Positions 1-6,858 of a stretch of 10,728 nt of DNA are shown piece by piece. The stretch's first letter is position 1. Each line of letters opens with the position of its first letter. Source of the stretch: an uncultured Haloferula sp. (lineage in GTDB: Bacteria > Verrucomicrobiota > Verrucomicrobiae > Verrucomicrobiales > Akkermansiaceae); assembly GCA_946481625.1 (NCBI GenBank), contig CAMLOZ010000057.1, forward strand, positions 1 to 10,728. Direction: 5' to 3'. The notes below the pieces were generated by a model that searched no databases, was not told the origin of the DNA, and saw nothing but the letters and a program-made list of their open reading frames with translations. The translations under genes were made by a program, and so were the position numbers.

Positions 1-657
1 GACCATCCGGTTGGGGTTCAATACAACGAATCCACCGGTCGCTGGCAGATCCGGAATGAGGATTTCGCCGCGATCCCGGTGGGAGCTCGCTTCAATGTTC
101 TGATTCCCTCGGTGAGCAAGCGCATCCACGCCAGCCCCGCCTCGTCCTATTACAACGTCACGACCTTCGCGTTTCAGAAAAACAAGCCGGCCGCGCTGCT
201 CTTGGCCACCCACATGGTGAACCCGGTGAAAGGTTTTCCCGGCACGGAACTCGATAAGAACATCGGCATCTACTATACGGGTGCGGGATCATCCCTCTAC
301 AATAACAAGTGGTCGGTTTACAACGAGGACTCCAGCAACGCGCTGGTGGCCGGATACAACATCGCGGATGTGACGAAGGTGAAAGTCGGCGGCGTGCCCA
401 ATTCCTTCATTTTCACCACGGATGCCGGGAACATCACGGGGAACTATGCGGTCATCAACAACGCCCTCACGAACAACAATCCGAATGCCGTCGTGTTCGT
501 CACCCATCTCTACAGCGACGCCAGCTCGACCTATTTGGACAAGCCCGTGGGTGTCTGGTATTTCGGCACCACCTGGCGGATTTTCACTCAAGATGAGACG
601 GCCATGCCGACCAATCGCGCCTTCGTCGTGAGCGTGTATCCGCCGCTCGCTCCCTGA
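1..657 (+). CDS. C-terminal part of a secreted repeat protein (DUF7452-like repeats), 5' end outside the window
   Basis: The frame is open from base 1 to the TGA at 655-657, giving 218 residues of a longer protein; the GTG at 79 is internal because clear coding sequence of the same type precedes it. Three copies of one motif are visible: DHPVGVQY with W.IRNED (near residues 1-21), DKNIGIYY with W.VYNED (about 81-104) and DKPVGVWY with W.IFTQDE (about 180-201). Between them lie THMVNP and VTHLYS segments and an NPNAVVFVTH stretch. This pattern matches a repeat common in large exported proteins of Verrucomicrobiota and other environmental bacteria, which I believe is DUF7452. It has no known enzymatic role and is probably an extracellular beta-rich repeat. 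The protein ends directly after the last repeat (VVSVYPPLAP) with no visible sorting signal. Signal peptide and N-terminal domains are not in view. The coding call is secure; the family name is from memory. Confidence 0.85.
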   Translation, partial: DHPVGVQYNESTGRWQIRNEDFAAIPVGARFNVLIPSVSKRIHASPASSYYNVTTFAFQKNKPAALLLATHMVNPVKGFPGTELDKNIGIYYTGAGSSLYNNKWSVYNEDSSNALVAGYNIADVTKVKVGGVPNSFIFTTDAGNITGNYAVINNALTNNNPNAVVFVTHLYSDASSTYLDKPVGVWYFGTTWRIFTQDETAMPTNRAFVVSVYPPLAP

Positions 658-688
658 TCTTGGAAAACAGCAGAGAGACTTCCTCACG

Positions 689-717
689 GGGCGAGCGGCA
701 ATTCCGCTCGCCCTTTT
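689..717 (+). terminator. Rho-independent terminator after the secreted repeat protein
   Basis: A perfect 10-bp stem (GGGCGAGCGG at 689-698, CCGCTCGCCC at 704-713) encloses the 5-base loop CAATT and is followed by TTTT at 714-717. It starts 31 bases after the stop at 657. It lies between convergent genes, 15 bases beyond the end of the minus-strand oxidoreductase gene. The T-tract is only on the plus strand, so it mainly serves the upstream plus-strand gene, although the hairpin would also form in the opposite transcript. Confidence 0.85.
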
Positions 718-731
718 CCATTCGCGCCGCC

Positions 732-1652
732 TCAACCTTGGGCGTGGATGATCCGCGTGATCTCCAGCGCCAGTTCCAGCGCAGCGGTGCCCTGTTGCCC
801 CGTCACCGCCGGGTCATGGCCGTGAGCCACGCTGGCGATGAAGGCGGCGAGCTCCAGCTTGAGCGGCTCGTCCTTCTCGACCTCCACTTCCGCCCGCTGG
901 ATCGACATGCCCTCGCGCCAGTGGATCTGGCCGGCCTGCTCCTGGTAATCGAGCGAGAGATAGCAATCGGACTGGAACACGCGGATCTTGCGCATCTTCT
1001 CCGGGCTGATCCGGCTGGCGGTCACGTTCGCGACGCAGCCGTTCTGGAAGCGGATGCGGGCGTTCGCGATATCCTCGGAGGGCATCAGGACCGGCACTCC
1101 GACCGCATCGATGCTCTCCACCGGGGAGCGCACGAGGTGCAGGATGATCTCGAGGTCGTGGATCATGAGATCGAGCACGACGCCGATGTCGATGCTGCGG
1201 TTCGGGAAGGGCGAGAGGCGGTGGGCCTCGATGAACTTGGGATGGGTCAGGCGTTGTTCGAGCTGCCGCAGCACCGGGTTGAAGCGCTCGATGTGCCCGA
1301 CCTGCAGGATCTTGCCCTGACGCTTTGCCGTCTCGACGAGGGTCCGGGCGTCTTCCACGGAGGGGGCGATCGGCTTCTCCATCAGGATGTGCGCGCCGAG
1401 GTCCATCAGGCGGCAGCCGACTTCCCGGTGAGCCACGGTCGGCACCGCCACGCTGATGGCTTCAGCCAGACCGGCGAGCTCCTCCAGCGAGGCGACCGGC
1501 ACGGTGCCGAACTCTTCCGCCACCGCCTTCGCGCGCTCGAAATCCGCATCATACACCCCGCACAGCTTCGCCCCCGGGATCAGGCTATAAACCCGCGCGT
1601 GATTGCGCCCCATCGACCCCGCTCCTGCCACGCCCGCGCGAATGATTTCCAT
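732..1652 (-). CDS. Gfo/Idh/MocA-family NAD(P)-dependent oxidoreductase, GnnA-like (putative UDP-GlcNAc 3-dehydrogenase)
   Basis: The 306-residue product has an N-terminal Rossmann fold with the dinucleotide motif GAGSMG (residues 10-15), an acidic residue after the second strand (VYDAD, 33-37), and the family's catalytic-lysine motif EKP (92-94). VGHIERFNP (118-126), RLSPFP (145-150), DLMIHDLE (161-168) and DIANARIRFQNGCVANVTASR (194-214 region) match the subgroup that includes GnnA. GnnA oxidises the 3-OH of UDP-GlcNAc so that a transaminase (GnnB) can make the diamino sugar used for amide-linked lipid A. Substrate is inferred from the subgroup only; no lpx gene or transaminase is adjacent. 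The length is normal and the frame intact. The ATG at 1652 starts the dinucleotide-binding strand directly and has no strong Shine-Dalgarno. The gene lies 55 bases downstream of the helical-repeat protein gene on the same strand, so the two may be cotranscribed. Confidence 0.9.
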   Translation of the reverse strand: MEIIRAGVAGAGSMGRNHARVYSLIPGAKLCGVYDADFERAKAVAEEFGTVPVASLEELAGLAEAISVAVPTVAHREVGCRLMDLGAHILMEKPIAPSVEDARTLVETAKRQGKILQVGHIERFNPVLRQLEQRLTHPKFIEAHRLSPFPNRSIDIGVVLDLMIHDLEIILHLVRSPVESIDAVGVPVLMPSEDIANARIRFQNGCVANVTASRISPEKMRKIRVFQSDCYLSLDYQEQAGQIHWREGMSIQRAEVEVEKDEPLKLELAAFIASVAHGHDPAVTGQQGTAALELALEITRIIHAQG

Positions 1653-1707
1653 GCGCGCTAGCTAGACCCCCGAAGCGGTCACGGGCAAGCGCGAGGCGTG
1701 CGGCAGC

Positions 1708-2910
1708 TCAGTTCCCCTGCAATTTCCAGAGGACGCGGGTGCGGATCGACTCGTCCGGAATGCCCTCCGCCAAAGTCTGCGCGGCGGCGGGATCCTTCTG
1801 TTGAAGGTAAAATACCAGCACCGAGGCGGCTTGGGAATAGCCGGGGCTGCCGGTGTTTTCGCCGAGCCATTTGCCGGCGCCATCGAGATCCCGCTGACAC
1901 CAGGTAGCCATGGCCGCCTGGTTGGCGCTCTCCAATCCGGTGCGTTGCGCCCATTCCATGGCAGCCGCCGGATCCCGCTCGGCAAAGGAGCGCGCGGTAC
2001 TGCCGACGATCTCGCTCTCCCCCACCCACGGCTCGGCCAGATGCTGTTCGACCCAAGCGGCGGCTTTCTCCGGTTGGTAGGCCCGCTTGTTCCGGGCGAT
2101 GACCTCGGCGAATCCTTGAAGATCTTTCTCGGGAGCGCCCGCCTGCTTGATCCCGGCAAACCACTCGTCGAGGGCTTCCTGCCCGCCTTTCCGACTGATG
2201 GCCTCCACCACGGCCTTGTACTCCGCGCTCATCCCCAGGCCGCTTTTGAAAAGCCACTCCGCCGCCGCAGGAGCATCGACCGAGGCCCAACCGCGCACCA
2301 TGCCGTGGATCCCCGTGCGGTCGCCGTTTGCCAACTCGGGGCTATTCTCCAAGAAGTGCCGCGCGCCCTCGGGATCGGTCTCCCCCCAGTAAATCAGGGT
2401 GCGGTTCTTCGCCTCCTCCGACGCTTCGCGGCTCCAGCCACTCCAGTCGTGCGCCCGGATGAACTCCATCGCCCCCGCCGGATCGCGCCGACCCCAGCTT
2501 GCCCACAGGCGCGACCACTCGCCGGCACTGCCGCAGCCGCGCAGGTCGTTCTCCCGGATCAAGGCCACAACCGCCGCATAGTGCTCCGGCCCGGCCCGCT
2601 CCAGCATGCGCTCGAACATCTCCATGCGCCGCTCCTCCACGGTTTCGCGGAAGATGGTGCGGATGGAATCCGCGAACTGCTGTGACTCCGCGGAGGAAAC
2701 CGACCGCTTGCCCGCGCCCGCCCGGCCGTCCGGTGTGGCGGCCTTCCCCGTCCCCGAGGCTCCGCCTTTCGTGGTCGTCGCCTCCGCCACGGCGGACTTG
2801 CGCGCCACCCCGTCACCATCCGACAAACGACCGGCGAGCCAGCCCGCGGCCAGCCCGGCGGCAAGCATGATCAAGGAGGCGGGGCGGGGAAACTTCAAGG
2901 GGGTGCTCAT
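1708..2910 (-). CDS. Membrane-anchored W-x3-DP-x2-A helical repeat protein, function unknown
   Basis: The 400-residue product begins with a short basic stretch and a hydrophobic segment (about residues 11-27) that looks like an uncleaved anchor. A low-complexity linker rich in Ala, Gly, Thr and Lys follows to about residue 70. The rest appears alpha-helical and repeats the motif aromatic-x3-D-P-x2-A-x2-aromatic. Copies are at 139-150 (WGRRDPAGAMEF), 175-186 (WGETDPEGARHF), 208-219 (WASVDAPAAAEW), 277-286 (degenerate), 309-320 (FAERDPAAAMEW), 337-348 (WCQRDLDGAGKW) and 368-380 (YLQQKDPAAAQTL), about 30-40 residues apart. I have seen similar proteins in Verrucomicrobiota without assigned function; the fold is probably a TPR/Sel1-like solenoid binding a partner at the membrane. 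No catalytic motif is visible. The start is supported by AGGA seven bases before the ATG (complement of 2918-2921). The strand choice is supported by the anchor, the repeats and the RBS; opposite frames are arginine/proline-rich shadows. Confidence 0.85.
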   Translation of the reverse strand: MSTPLKFPRPASLIMLAAGLAAGWLAGRLSDGDGVARKSAVAEATTTKGGASGTGKAATPDGRAGAGKRSVSSAESQQFADSIRTIFRETVEERRMEMFERMLERAGPEHYAAVVALIRENDLRGCGSAGEWSRLWASWGRRDPAGAMEFIRAHDWSGWSREASEEAKNRTLIYWGETDPEGARHFLENSPELANGDRTGIHGMVRGWASVDAPAAAEWLFKSGLGMSAEYKAVVEAISRKGGQEALDEWFAGIKQAGAPEKDLQGFAEVIARNKRAYQPEKAAAWVEQHLAEPWVGESEIVGSTARSFAERDPAAAMEWAQRTGLESANQAAMATWCQRDLDGAGKWLGENTGSPGYSQAASVLVFYLQQKDPAAAQTLAEGIPDESIRTRVLWKLQGN

Positions 2911-2917
2911 GATAGGA

Positions 2918-2921
2918 TCCT
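2918..2921 (-). promoter_or_regulatory. Ribosome binding site of the helical repeat protein gene
   Basis: On the minus strand AGGA (within TTAGGATCC) sits seven bases before the ATG at 2910. It is one of the clearer Shine-Dalgarno sites in the window and fixes the start immediately before the membrane anchor. Confidence 0.6.
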
Positions 2922-3000
2922 AAAAGAACAATAACATCGCGTTACCAATTCGGGCCGTTCAAATGTTAGGTCAGCAATTCCGAATAAGGCCAGAAGGAAT

Positions 3001-3063
3001 ATGTCATCTCCCTGCCTCGCTCCCGCTTCCCGCTTGGCTTTTGCCGCGCCCCGTGTGGAGTAG
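3001..3063 (+). other. Possible 20-codon leader ORF before the hydrolase gene
   Basis: An ATG at 3001, preceded by AAGGA at 2994-2998, opens a 20-codon frame (MSSPCLAPASRLAFAAPRVE) that stops at TAG 3061-3063, four bases before the hydrolase start. The hydrolase Shine-Dalgarno (GGAG, 3057-3060) is the last sense codon of this ORF. That arrangement would permit translational coupling, but the AAGGA-to-ATG spacing is only two bases and the peptide resembles nothing I know. It may be chance. Confidence 0.25.
3057..3060 (+). promoter_or_regulatory. Ribosome binding site fixing the hydrolase start at 3068
   Basis: GGAG lies seven bases before the ATG at 3068. It favours this start over the in-frame ATG at 2963, which would add 35 residues rich in Pro, Leu and Arg ahead of the signal peptide and has no comparable site. 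Confidence 0.7.
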
Positions 3064-3067
3064 GCGA

Positions 3068-3760
3068 ATGCGTTTACTCGCCTTTCTCCTGATCCCGATC
3101 ACGGCCTTCGCCGCCCCCACCGAGTCCCGCGAAACCCTCGAGTGGAAGAAGGACGAGAAGCTGCCCTACCTCCAAGTCCTTCCGGAAGGCTACGAGGACG
3201 CGGCCAAGGACAGCCTTCCTCTGGTCGTCTTCCTCCATGGCGCGGGCGAGCGCGGCACCGATCTGGACATGCTCAAGAAGCACGGCCCGCCGAAATTCGC
3301 CATGCACGGCCACGGTTTCCCCTTCATCCTCGCCGCGCCGCAATGTCCTCCCGGGCGTTGGTGGAACCCGGACGAGGTGATCGCCCTGACGAAACACCTG
3401 GCGAAGAACCTCAAGGTCGATACCAAGCGCATCCACCTCACCGGCCTGAGCATGGGCGGCTTCGGCACCTGGGCCTGCCTCGCCAGGGAGCCCGGCCTGT
3501 ATGCCAGCGGCGTGCCGATCTGCGGCGGGGGCGACCCGGCCAGCGCGAAGACGCTCAAGGACATCCCGATCTGGACCTTCCACGGCAACAAGGACGAGGC
3601 GGTGCCGGTGGCAAAGACGGAGGAGATGGAAAAGGCGATCCGCGGGGCGGGCGGCAAGAAGCTGCTCGTCACCTATTACCCCGGGGAGGGACACGAATCG
3701 TGGATCCCGGCCTACGCGGACCCGGCGCTTTTCGCGTGGATGATGCTGCAGCACCGGTAA
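3068..3760 (+). CDS. Secreted alpha/beta hydrolase (esterase / prolyl oligopeptidase-like)
   Basis: From the ATG at 3068 the product has 230 residues and opens with a typical signal peptide (MRLLAFLLIPITAFA, cleavage after residue 15 or 16), so the enzyme should be exported. The alpha/beta-hydrolase core is complete: oxyanion-side motif HGAGERG (57-63), nucleophile elbow GLSMGG with Ser118, acid Asp176 in FHGNKDEAVP, and His199 in PGEGHESW. The pattern HGPPKF...PQCP...GLSMGGFGTW...PICGGGDP is typical of small secreted hydrolases of Planctomycetota and Verrucomicrobiota, usually annotated as dienelactone-hydrolase-like, phospholipase/carboxylesterase or prolyl oligopeptidase family. The natural substrate cannot be read from sequence; an ester, perhaps on a polysaccharide, is plausible. 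The gene is divergent from the helical repeat protein gene and is followed after 131 bases by the transglutaminase-like gene on the same strand. Confidence 0.92.
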   Translation: MRLLAFLLIPITAFAAPTESRETLEWKKDEKLPYLQVLPEGYEDAAKDSLPLVVFLHGAGERGTDLDMLKKHGPPKFAMHGHGFPFILAAPQCPPGRWWNPDEVIALTKHLAKNLKVDTKRIHLTGLSMGGFGTWACLAREPGLYASGVPICGGGDPASAKTLKDIPIWTFHGNKDEAVPVAKTEEMEKAIRGAGGKKLLVTYYPGEGHESWIPAYADPALFAWMMLQHR

Positions 3761-3762
3761 AT

Positions 3763-3827
3763 TCCGGGAACGGCGGCGCTTGTGTGAAGAATTTCCACGC
3801 CGGGAGAAACGAATTGCCGTCCCCGGA
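3763..3827 (+). repeat. Imperfect 12-bp inverted repeat just after the hydrolase stop
   Basis: TCCGGGAACGGC (3763-3774) pairs with GCCGTCCCCGGA (3816-3827) at 11 of 12 positions around a 41-base interior. It begins two bases after the hydrolase stop codon. No T-tract follows, so it is not a canonical terminator; it may stabilise the 3' end of the hydrolase message or be chance in GC-rich DNA. Confidence 0.35.
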
Positions 3828-3844
3828 GTTATGACACAAGATTT

Positions 3845-3871
3845 CAGCAGCTTTCCGAGCGAAAGCTGTTG
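3845..3871 (+). repeat. 11-bp inverted repeat (hairpin) in the leader of the transglutaminase-like gene
   Basis: CAGCAGCTTTC (3845-3855) pairs with GAAAGCTGTTG (3861-3871) around the loop CGAGC, with ten Watson-Crick pairs and one G-T wobble. It ends 20 bases before the ATG at 3892. No T-run follows on either strand, which argues against a terminator. It could be an operator or an RNA hairpin that affects translation of a gene lacking an obvious Shine-Dalgarno. Confidence 0.5.
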
Positions 3872-3891
3872 TCGCGTACTCCTCCATACCC

Positions 3892-6099
3892 ATGAAGCCT
3901 AAACGTAGAACCCCTGCCCCGGTTTCCTCCGCACCCCGGCCGGTGGGCGGCACGACCCGCGTTATCCGCCGCGTGCAGGCACATGCGACCGGCTCCGTGG
4001 CTGCCTTCGCCTTCGCGGCGGTGGTGGCCGGCGGCGTGTGGTGGAAGATGGAGAGCGGCAAGACCCGGGTGATCATGGTCCGTAATGCGGAGACCGGCCA
4101 GATGGAGGCCGTGCCCGCCAATCGTCCCGAGGCGGAGGCCAAGAAAATTTTCGACTTCGAAGAAGCGAACGCCAAGCAGTCCGAAACCAAGGCGACCGCC
4201 GGTGCTGCTGCAGCAGCGACGCCGGGGATGCCCGGGAGCACGCCGGCAGCAAAGCCGGAAGATCCGGCGATCGCGGCGCTGAAGTCCGCCGAACCGCTGT
4301 TGCTCACCGGGATCGATGCGGGCCGGGATGCCGCGCTCGGCCGCGATGCGGAGATGCTGCGCATCGCGATGGATTCCAAGGCATGGGACGCCTATCGCAG
4401 CTTGCTCGAACGCTCCCTCTCCGCGGCGATGCCGGAACTCGCGGGCAAGGACGGCCGCAACCGCTTCGATGCGCTCTGGGCCGAAGCTCCCTTCTACAAA
4501 TCCTTCCTCCGCTGGCAATTGCTCGATCGCTTCTCGCAGGCCGATATCGCCGCGATCTCCCACGACAGCTACGCCATGGAGATGGTGAAGTGGCTGATGG
4601 AGAATCCTGCGGCGATGGAGGAACTGCTGCTCACCCTCCGCCCGGAAGACGATTCCGCGAAGGTGCTGGTTTTCCTGAAGGACGCATGGACCGCGAACTC
4701 GGACAAGTTCCCGAAGTTCTTCAACCTCGCCGTCGCCTGCGCCGTGGTCTTCGACCGCGATGTGGCGATCGCCGAGCCGCTCGGCGGCGAATCCACCGTC
4801 AACGCGCTCTCGCGCTATCTCTGGTACGTCGAGAAGGACGAGAAGGGCAAGCTGACCGCACCGGTGCACCGCAGCAGCGCCCGCGACCTCACCTGGGTCG
4901 TCTGCGCGCCGGTGGCCACCTCGGAACTGGAGTGGGCCATCGACAAGCTTTCCGGCAGCCGCAAGAACTGGGGCAATAACTACGGCCTGATCGAGTACCT
5001 CATGGAGCGTGCCGTGAAGGGCCTGAATCCCTACGAGGAATACAGCTTTGCCGAGATCAAGAAGGAAGGCGGCATCTGCGGCGACCAATCGTATTTCTGC
5101 GTGAACACCGCGCGCGCCCATGGCATCCCGGCGCTGATCCTCGCGGGTGAGACGGACCTCGGGGGCCATGCCTGGGCGGCCGTGAAGACGCAGGCCGACG
5201 AGTGGGACACCAACATCGGCCGCATCGGCGGCGTCTCCAAGGGCGAGGGCGGAAACGTCCAGATCGGCGGTGCTATCAGCGAACAGGAGATCTGGCTCTG
5301 GAACGACCGCGCGCACCAGAGTCCGGTCATCACGATGTCCGTTTTCCGCCACTTGTGGCTTGCCGATCTCTACGCCGCGCTCGGCAAGATCGATGACACG
5401 CTCGCCACCGCGAAGCTGGCCAACGAACTCGGCCGCTCCTTCCCGGAGACCTGGGGCCGCCTCTACGAGGTGATGGAAGAGCAGCAGCAGCAGGACCGCT
5501 ACACGAGCGCTTCCGATCCGAAGATCGTTTCGATCTGGCGCGAGTTCGCCGCCGACATGCGCCGCGAGTTCCGCGAGAACCCGCGCATGGCCGCACTCGC
5601 CGCGCGCGCGGAAGACGAGCATGTCTATCCTTACGCCGAAGAGGGCGAGGTCGCCCGCGCGATGAAGCGCGAACGCCGTCGCGTCGAACGCGAGTCGGCC
5701 GAGCAGAAGGATCTCATCGCCACCACGCTCAAGCGCGAGGCGGAACTCATCAAGAAACGCGGCGAGCCTACCGCCGCCCGCGACATCGGCCGCCTCTACG
5801 ACTCCGCCCTGCGCGAGTACGGCGGCAGCATCACCGGCTTCAAGATGATGGCGGAGGATTACTTCGGCTTCGCCCGCGGCGACAGCGCGGCCTCGGCCAA
5901 GGCCGTGCGCGACATCGAGCTCGCCTTCGGGCGCGTGGTCGAGACGGGCAGCAAGGACTGGTTCCGCGCGAACACCGAATCGAGCATCTATCAGATGATC
6001 GTCGGCTACTATCGCGAGGTGGGGAACGAAGGTAAGGCGAAGCAATTGGAGAAGCGCTACCAGCGTCTGTTGCGCCTCGCCGAGCGCGGGGCGCTGTGA
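3892..6099 (+). CDS. Membrane-anchored transglutaminase-like protein with helical C-terminal region
   Basis: The 735-residue product has a basic, proline-rich N-terminus, one transmembrane segment (about residues 36-51) and an Ala/Pro/Lys-rich linker to about 125, so the bulk probably lies outside the cytoplasm. A mainly helical region (about 130-375) leads to a transglutaminase-like core: Cys396 in GGICGDQSYFC, His426 in GGHAWAAVK and Asp439 in EWDTN give the expected Cys-His-Asp order and spacing. A TPR-like stretch follows (about 483-525), then a short glutamine run (531-534) and a charged helical C-terminus to 735. Known members of the fold are cross-linking enzymes, proteases or peptide N-glycanase relatives; the substrate here is unknown. 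The ATG at 3892 has no clear Shine-Dalgarno but directly precedes the positively charged stretch before the anchor. A 756-codon frame on the other strand covers the whole gene and is rejected. The gene stands alone on its strand after the hydrolase gene. Confidence 0.9.
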   Translation: MKPKRRTPAPVSSAPRPVGGTTRVIRRVQAHATGSVAAFAFAAVVAGGVWWKMESGKTRVIMVRNAETGQMEAVPANRPEAEAKKIFDFEEANAKQSETKATAGAAAAATPGMPGSTPAAKPEDPAIAALKSAEPLLLTGIDAGRDAALGRDAEMLRIAMDSKAWDAYRSLLERSLSAAMPELAGKDGRNRFDALWAEAPFYKSFLRWQLLDRFSQADIAAISHDSYAMEMVKWLMENPAAMEELLLTLRPEDDSAKVLVFLKDAWTANSDKFPKFFNLAVACAVVFDRDVAIAEPLGGESTVNALSRYLWYVEKDEKGKLTAPVHRSSARDLTWVVCAPVATSELEWAIDKLSGSRKNWGNNYGLIEYLMERAVKGLNPYEEYSFAEIKKEGGICGDQSYFCVNTARAHGIPALILAGETDLGGHAWAAVKTQADEWDTNIGRIGGVSKGEGGNVQIGGAISEQEIWLWNDRAHQSPVITMSVFRHLWLADLYAALGKIDDTLATAKLANELGRSFPETWGRLYEVMEEQQQQDRYTSASDPKIVSIWREFAADMRREFRENPRMAALAARAEDEHVYPYAEEGEVARAMKRERRRVERESAEQKDLIATTLKREAELIKKRGEPTAARDIGRLYDSALREYGGSITGFKMMAEDYFGFARGDSAASAKAVRDIELAFGRVVETGSKDWFRANTESSIYQMIVGYYREVGNEGKAKQLEKRYQRLLRLAERGAL

Positions 6100-6131
6100 A
6101 GGTGGTCCACACACTCCGTGTGCGGTCGAAG

Positions 6132-6166
6132 CAGGTTTCCCGGCCGAGTCCCGCGAGGGAACCTTG
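6132..6166. other. Inverted repeat between convergent genes, possible terminator without T-tract
   Basis: AGGTTTCCC (6133-6141) and GGGAACCT (6157-6164) can pair with a single bulged base around a GC-rich 15-base loop. It lies in the 78-base gap between the convergent ends of the transglutaminase-like gene (6099) and the response regulator gene (6178). Neither strand has a T-run after it, so termination is only suggested by position. Confidence 0.35.
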
Positions 6167-6177
6167 TGGATCGGAGC

Positions 6178-6858
6178 CTACCTCTCCGCATAGCGGTAGC
6201 CCGTCCCCCGGACCGTCGCGATGATCGCCGGGTTCGAGGGATCCACCTCGACCTTCTTCCGCAGCATCAGCACATGCTGATCGAGGGTCCGGGAATCCGG
6301 AAAATACTCGAGGCCCCAGCACTCGTCGAGGAAGGCATCGCGGCTGACCGGCACGCCCGCATTCCGATGCAGCAGCTCCAGCATCGAGACCTCGCGGCGA
6401 GTCAGTTCGATCCCCTTTCCCGCCCGCTCGGCCATCAGGGCATCCGGATACACGGCGAGATCGAGCATGGTGAAACGGCGGCCCTTGCCATTGACCGGAT
6501 GGGCTCTCCGCAACGCGGCGCGGATGCGCGCGATCACTTCCGCACGGGTGAATGGCTTGCGGATAAAGTCATCCGCACCGAGTCCCAGACCCGCAACGAC
6601 GTCGATCTCCTCGTTCTTCGCGGAGAGGAACAGGATCGGCACCGCGGAATCGGTCGCCCTCACCCGCCGGCAGACCTCGAAGCCGTCGATCTCCGGCATC
6701 ATGATGTCCAGGCAGAGCAACTGCGGCCGGTGCTCGGTCCAGAGGTCCAAGGCCTGCTTGCCGTCCGCGGCGGAAAGCGTGTCGAAGCCCTCCTCTTCGA
6801 GGCACGCCGACAGGGCTTCGAGAGTCAGCGGATCGTCTTCGGCGAGGAGGATCTTCAT
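6178..6858 (-). CDS. OmpR/PhoB-family response regulator
   Basis: The 226-residue product is a standard two-domain transcription regulator. The receiver domain (residues 1-118) has the acidic pair Asp8-Asp9, phospho-acceptor Asp51 in LDIMMPEIDGF, the switch Ser79 in LFLSAK and Lys101 in RKPF. The winged-helix DNA-binding domain (about 127-226) shows ELTRREVSMLELL, the recognition-helix region SRTLDQHVLMLRKKVE and the C-terminal hairpin VRGTGYRY. All key residues are present, so it should be phosphorylated by the kinase encoded immediately before it. Its ATG overlaps the kinase stop codon in the sequence ATGA (6855-6858), indicating translational coupling. It is the last gene of a three-gene operon. 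A 7-4-7 direct repeat ahead of the first gene (9332-9349) is a candidate binding site for it. The regulated genes beyond its own operon cannot be told from the window. Confidence 0.96.
   Translation of the reverse strand: MKILLAEDDPLTLEALSACLEEEGFDTLSAADGKQALDLWTEHRPQLLCLDIMMPEIDGFEVCRRVRATDSAVPILFLSAKNEEIDVVAGLGLGADDFIRKPFTRAEVIARIRAALRRAHPVNGKGRRFTMLDLAVYPDALMAERAGKGIELTRREVSMLELLHRNAGVPVSRDAFLDECWGLEYFPDSRTLDQHVLMLRKKVEVDPSNPAIIATVRGTGYRYAER

Noticed and set aside
660..1661. 333-codon plus-strand ORF opposite the oxidoreductase gene
   Set aside because: The minus frame is a clear Gfo/Idh/MocA enzyme with all motifs. The plus frame would begin just before the terminator hairpin and is rich in His, Arg and Asp without recognisable domains.
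1801..2685. 294-codon plus-strand ORF and several arginine/proline-rich frames opposite the helical repeat gene
   Set aside because: They have no signal peptide, domain or ribosome binding site, whereas the minus frame has an RBS, an anchor and internal repeats.
2963..3067. Extended start (ATG at 2963) for the hydrolase
   Set aside because: It adds 35 residues with no domain character ahead of the signal peptide, while the ATG at 3068 has GGAG at proper spacing.
3814..3842. Possible -35 TTGCCG with -10 CAAGAT ahead of the transglutaminase-like gene
   Set aside because: The -10 match is poor and hexamers like this are common by chance, so I do not claim a promoter.
3844..6114. 756-codon minus-strand ORF covering the whole transglutaminase-like gene
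   Set aside because: The plus frame has a membrane anchor and an intact Cys-His-Asp core. The minus translation is compositionally skewed (Arg, His, Ala, Leu rich, with a run of leucines) and matches no family I know. Long antisense frames are expected opposite GC-rich genes.
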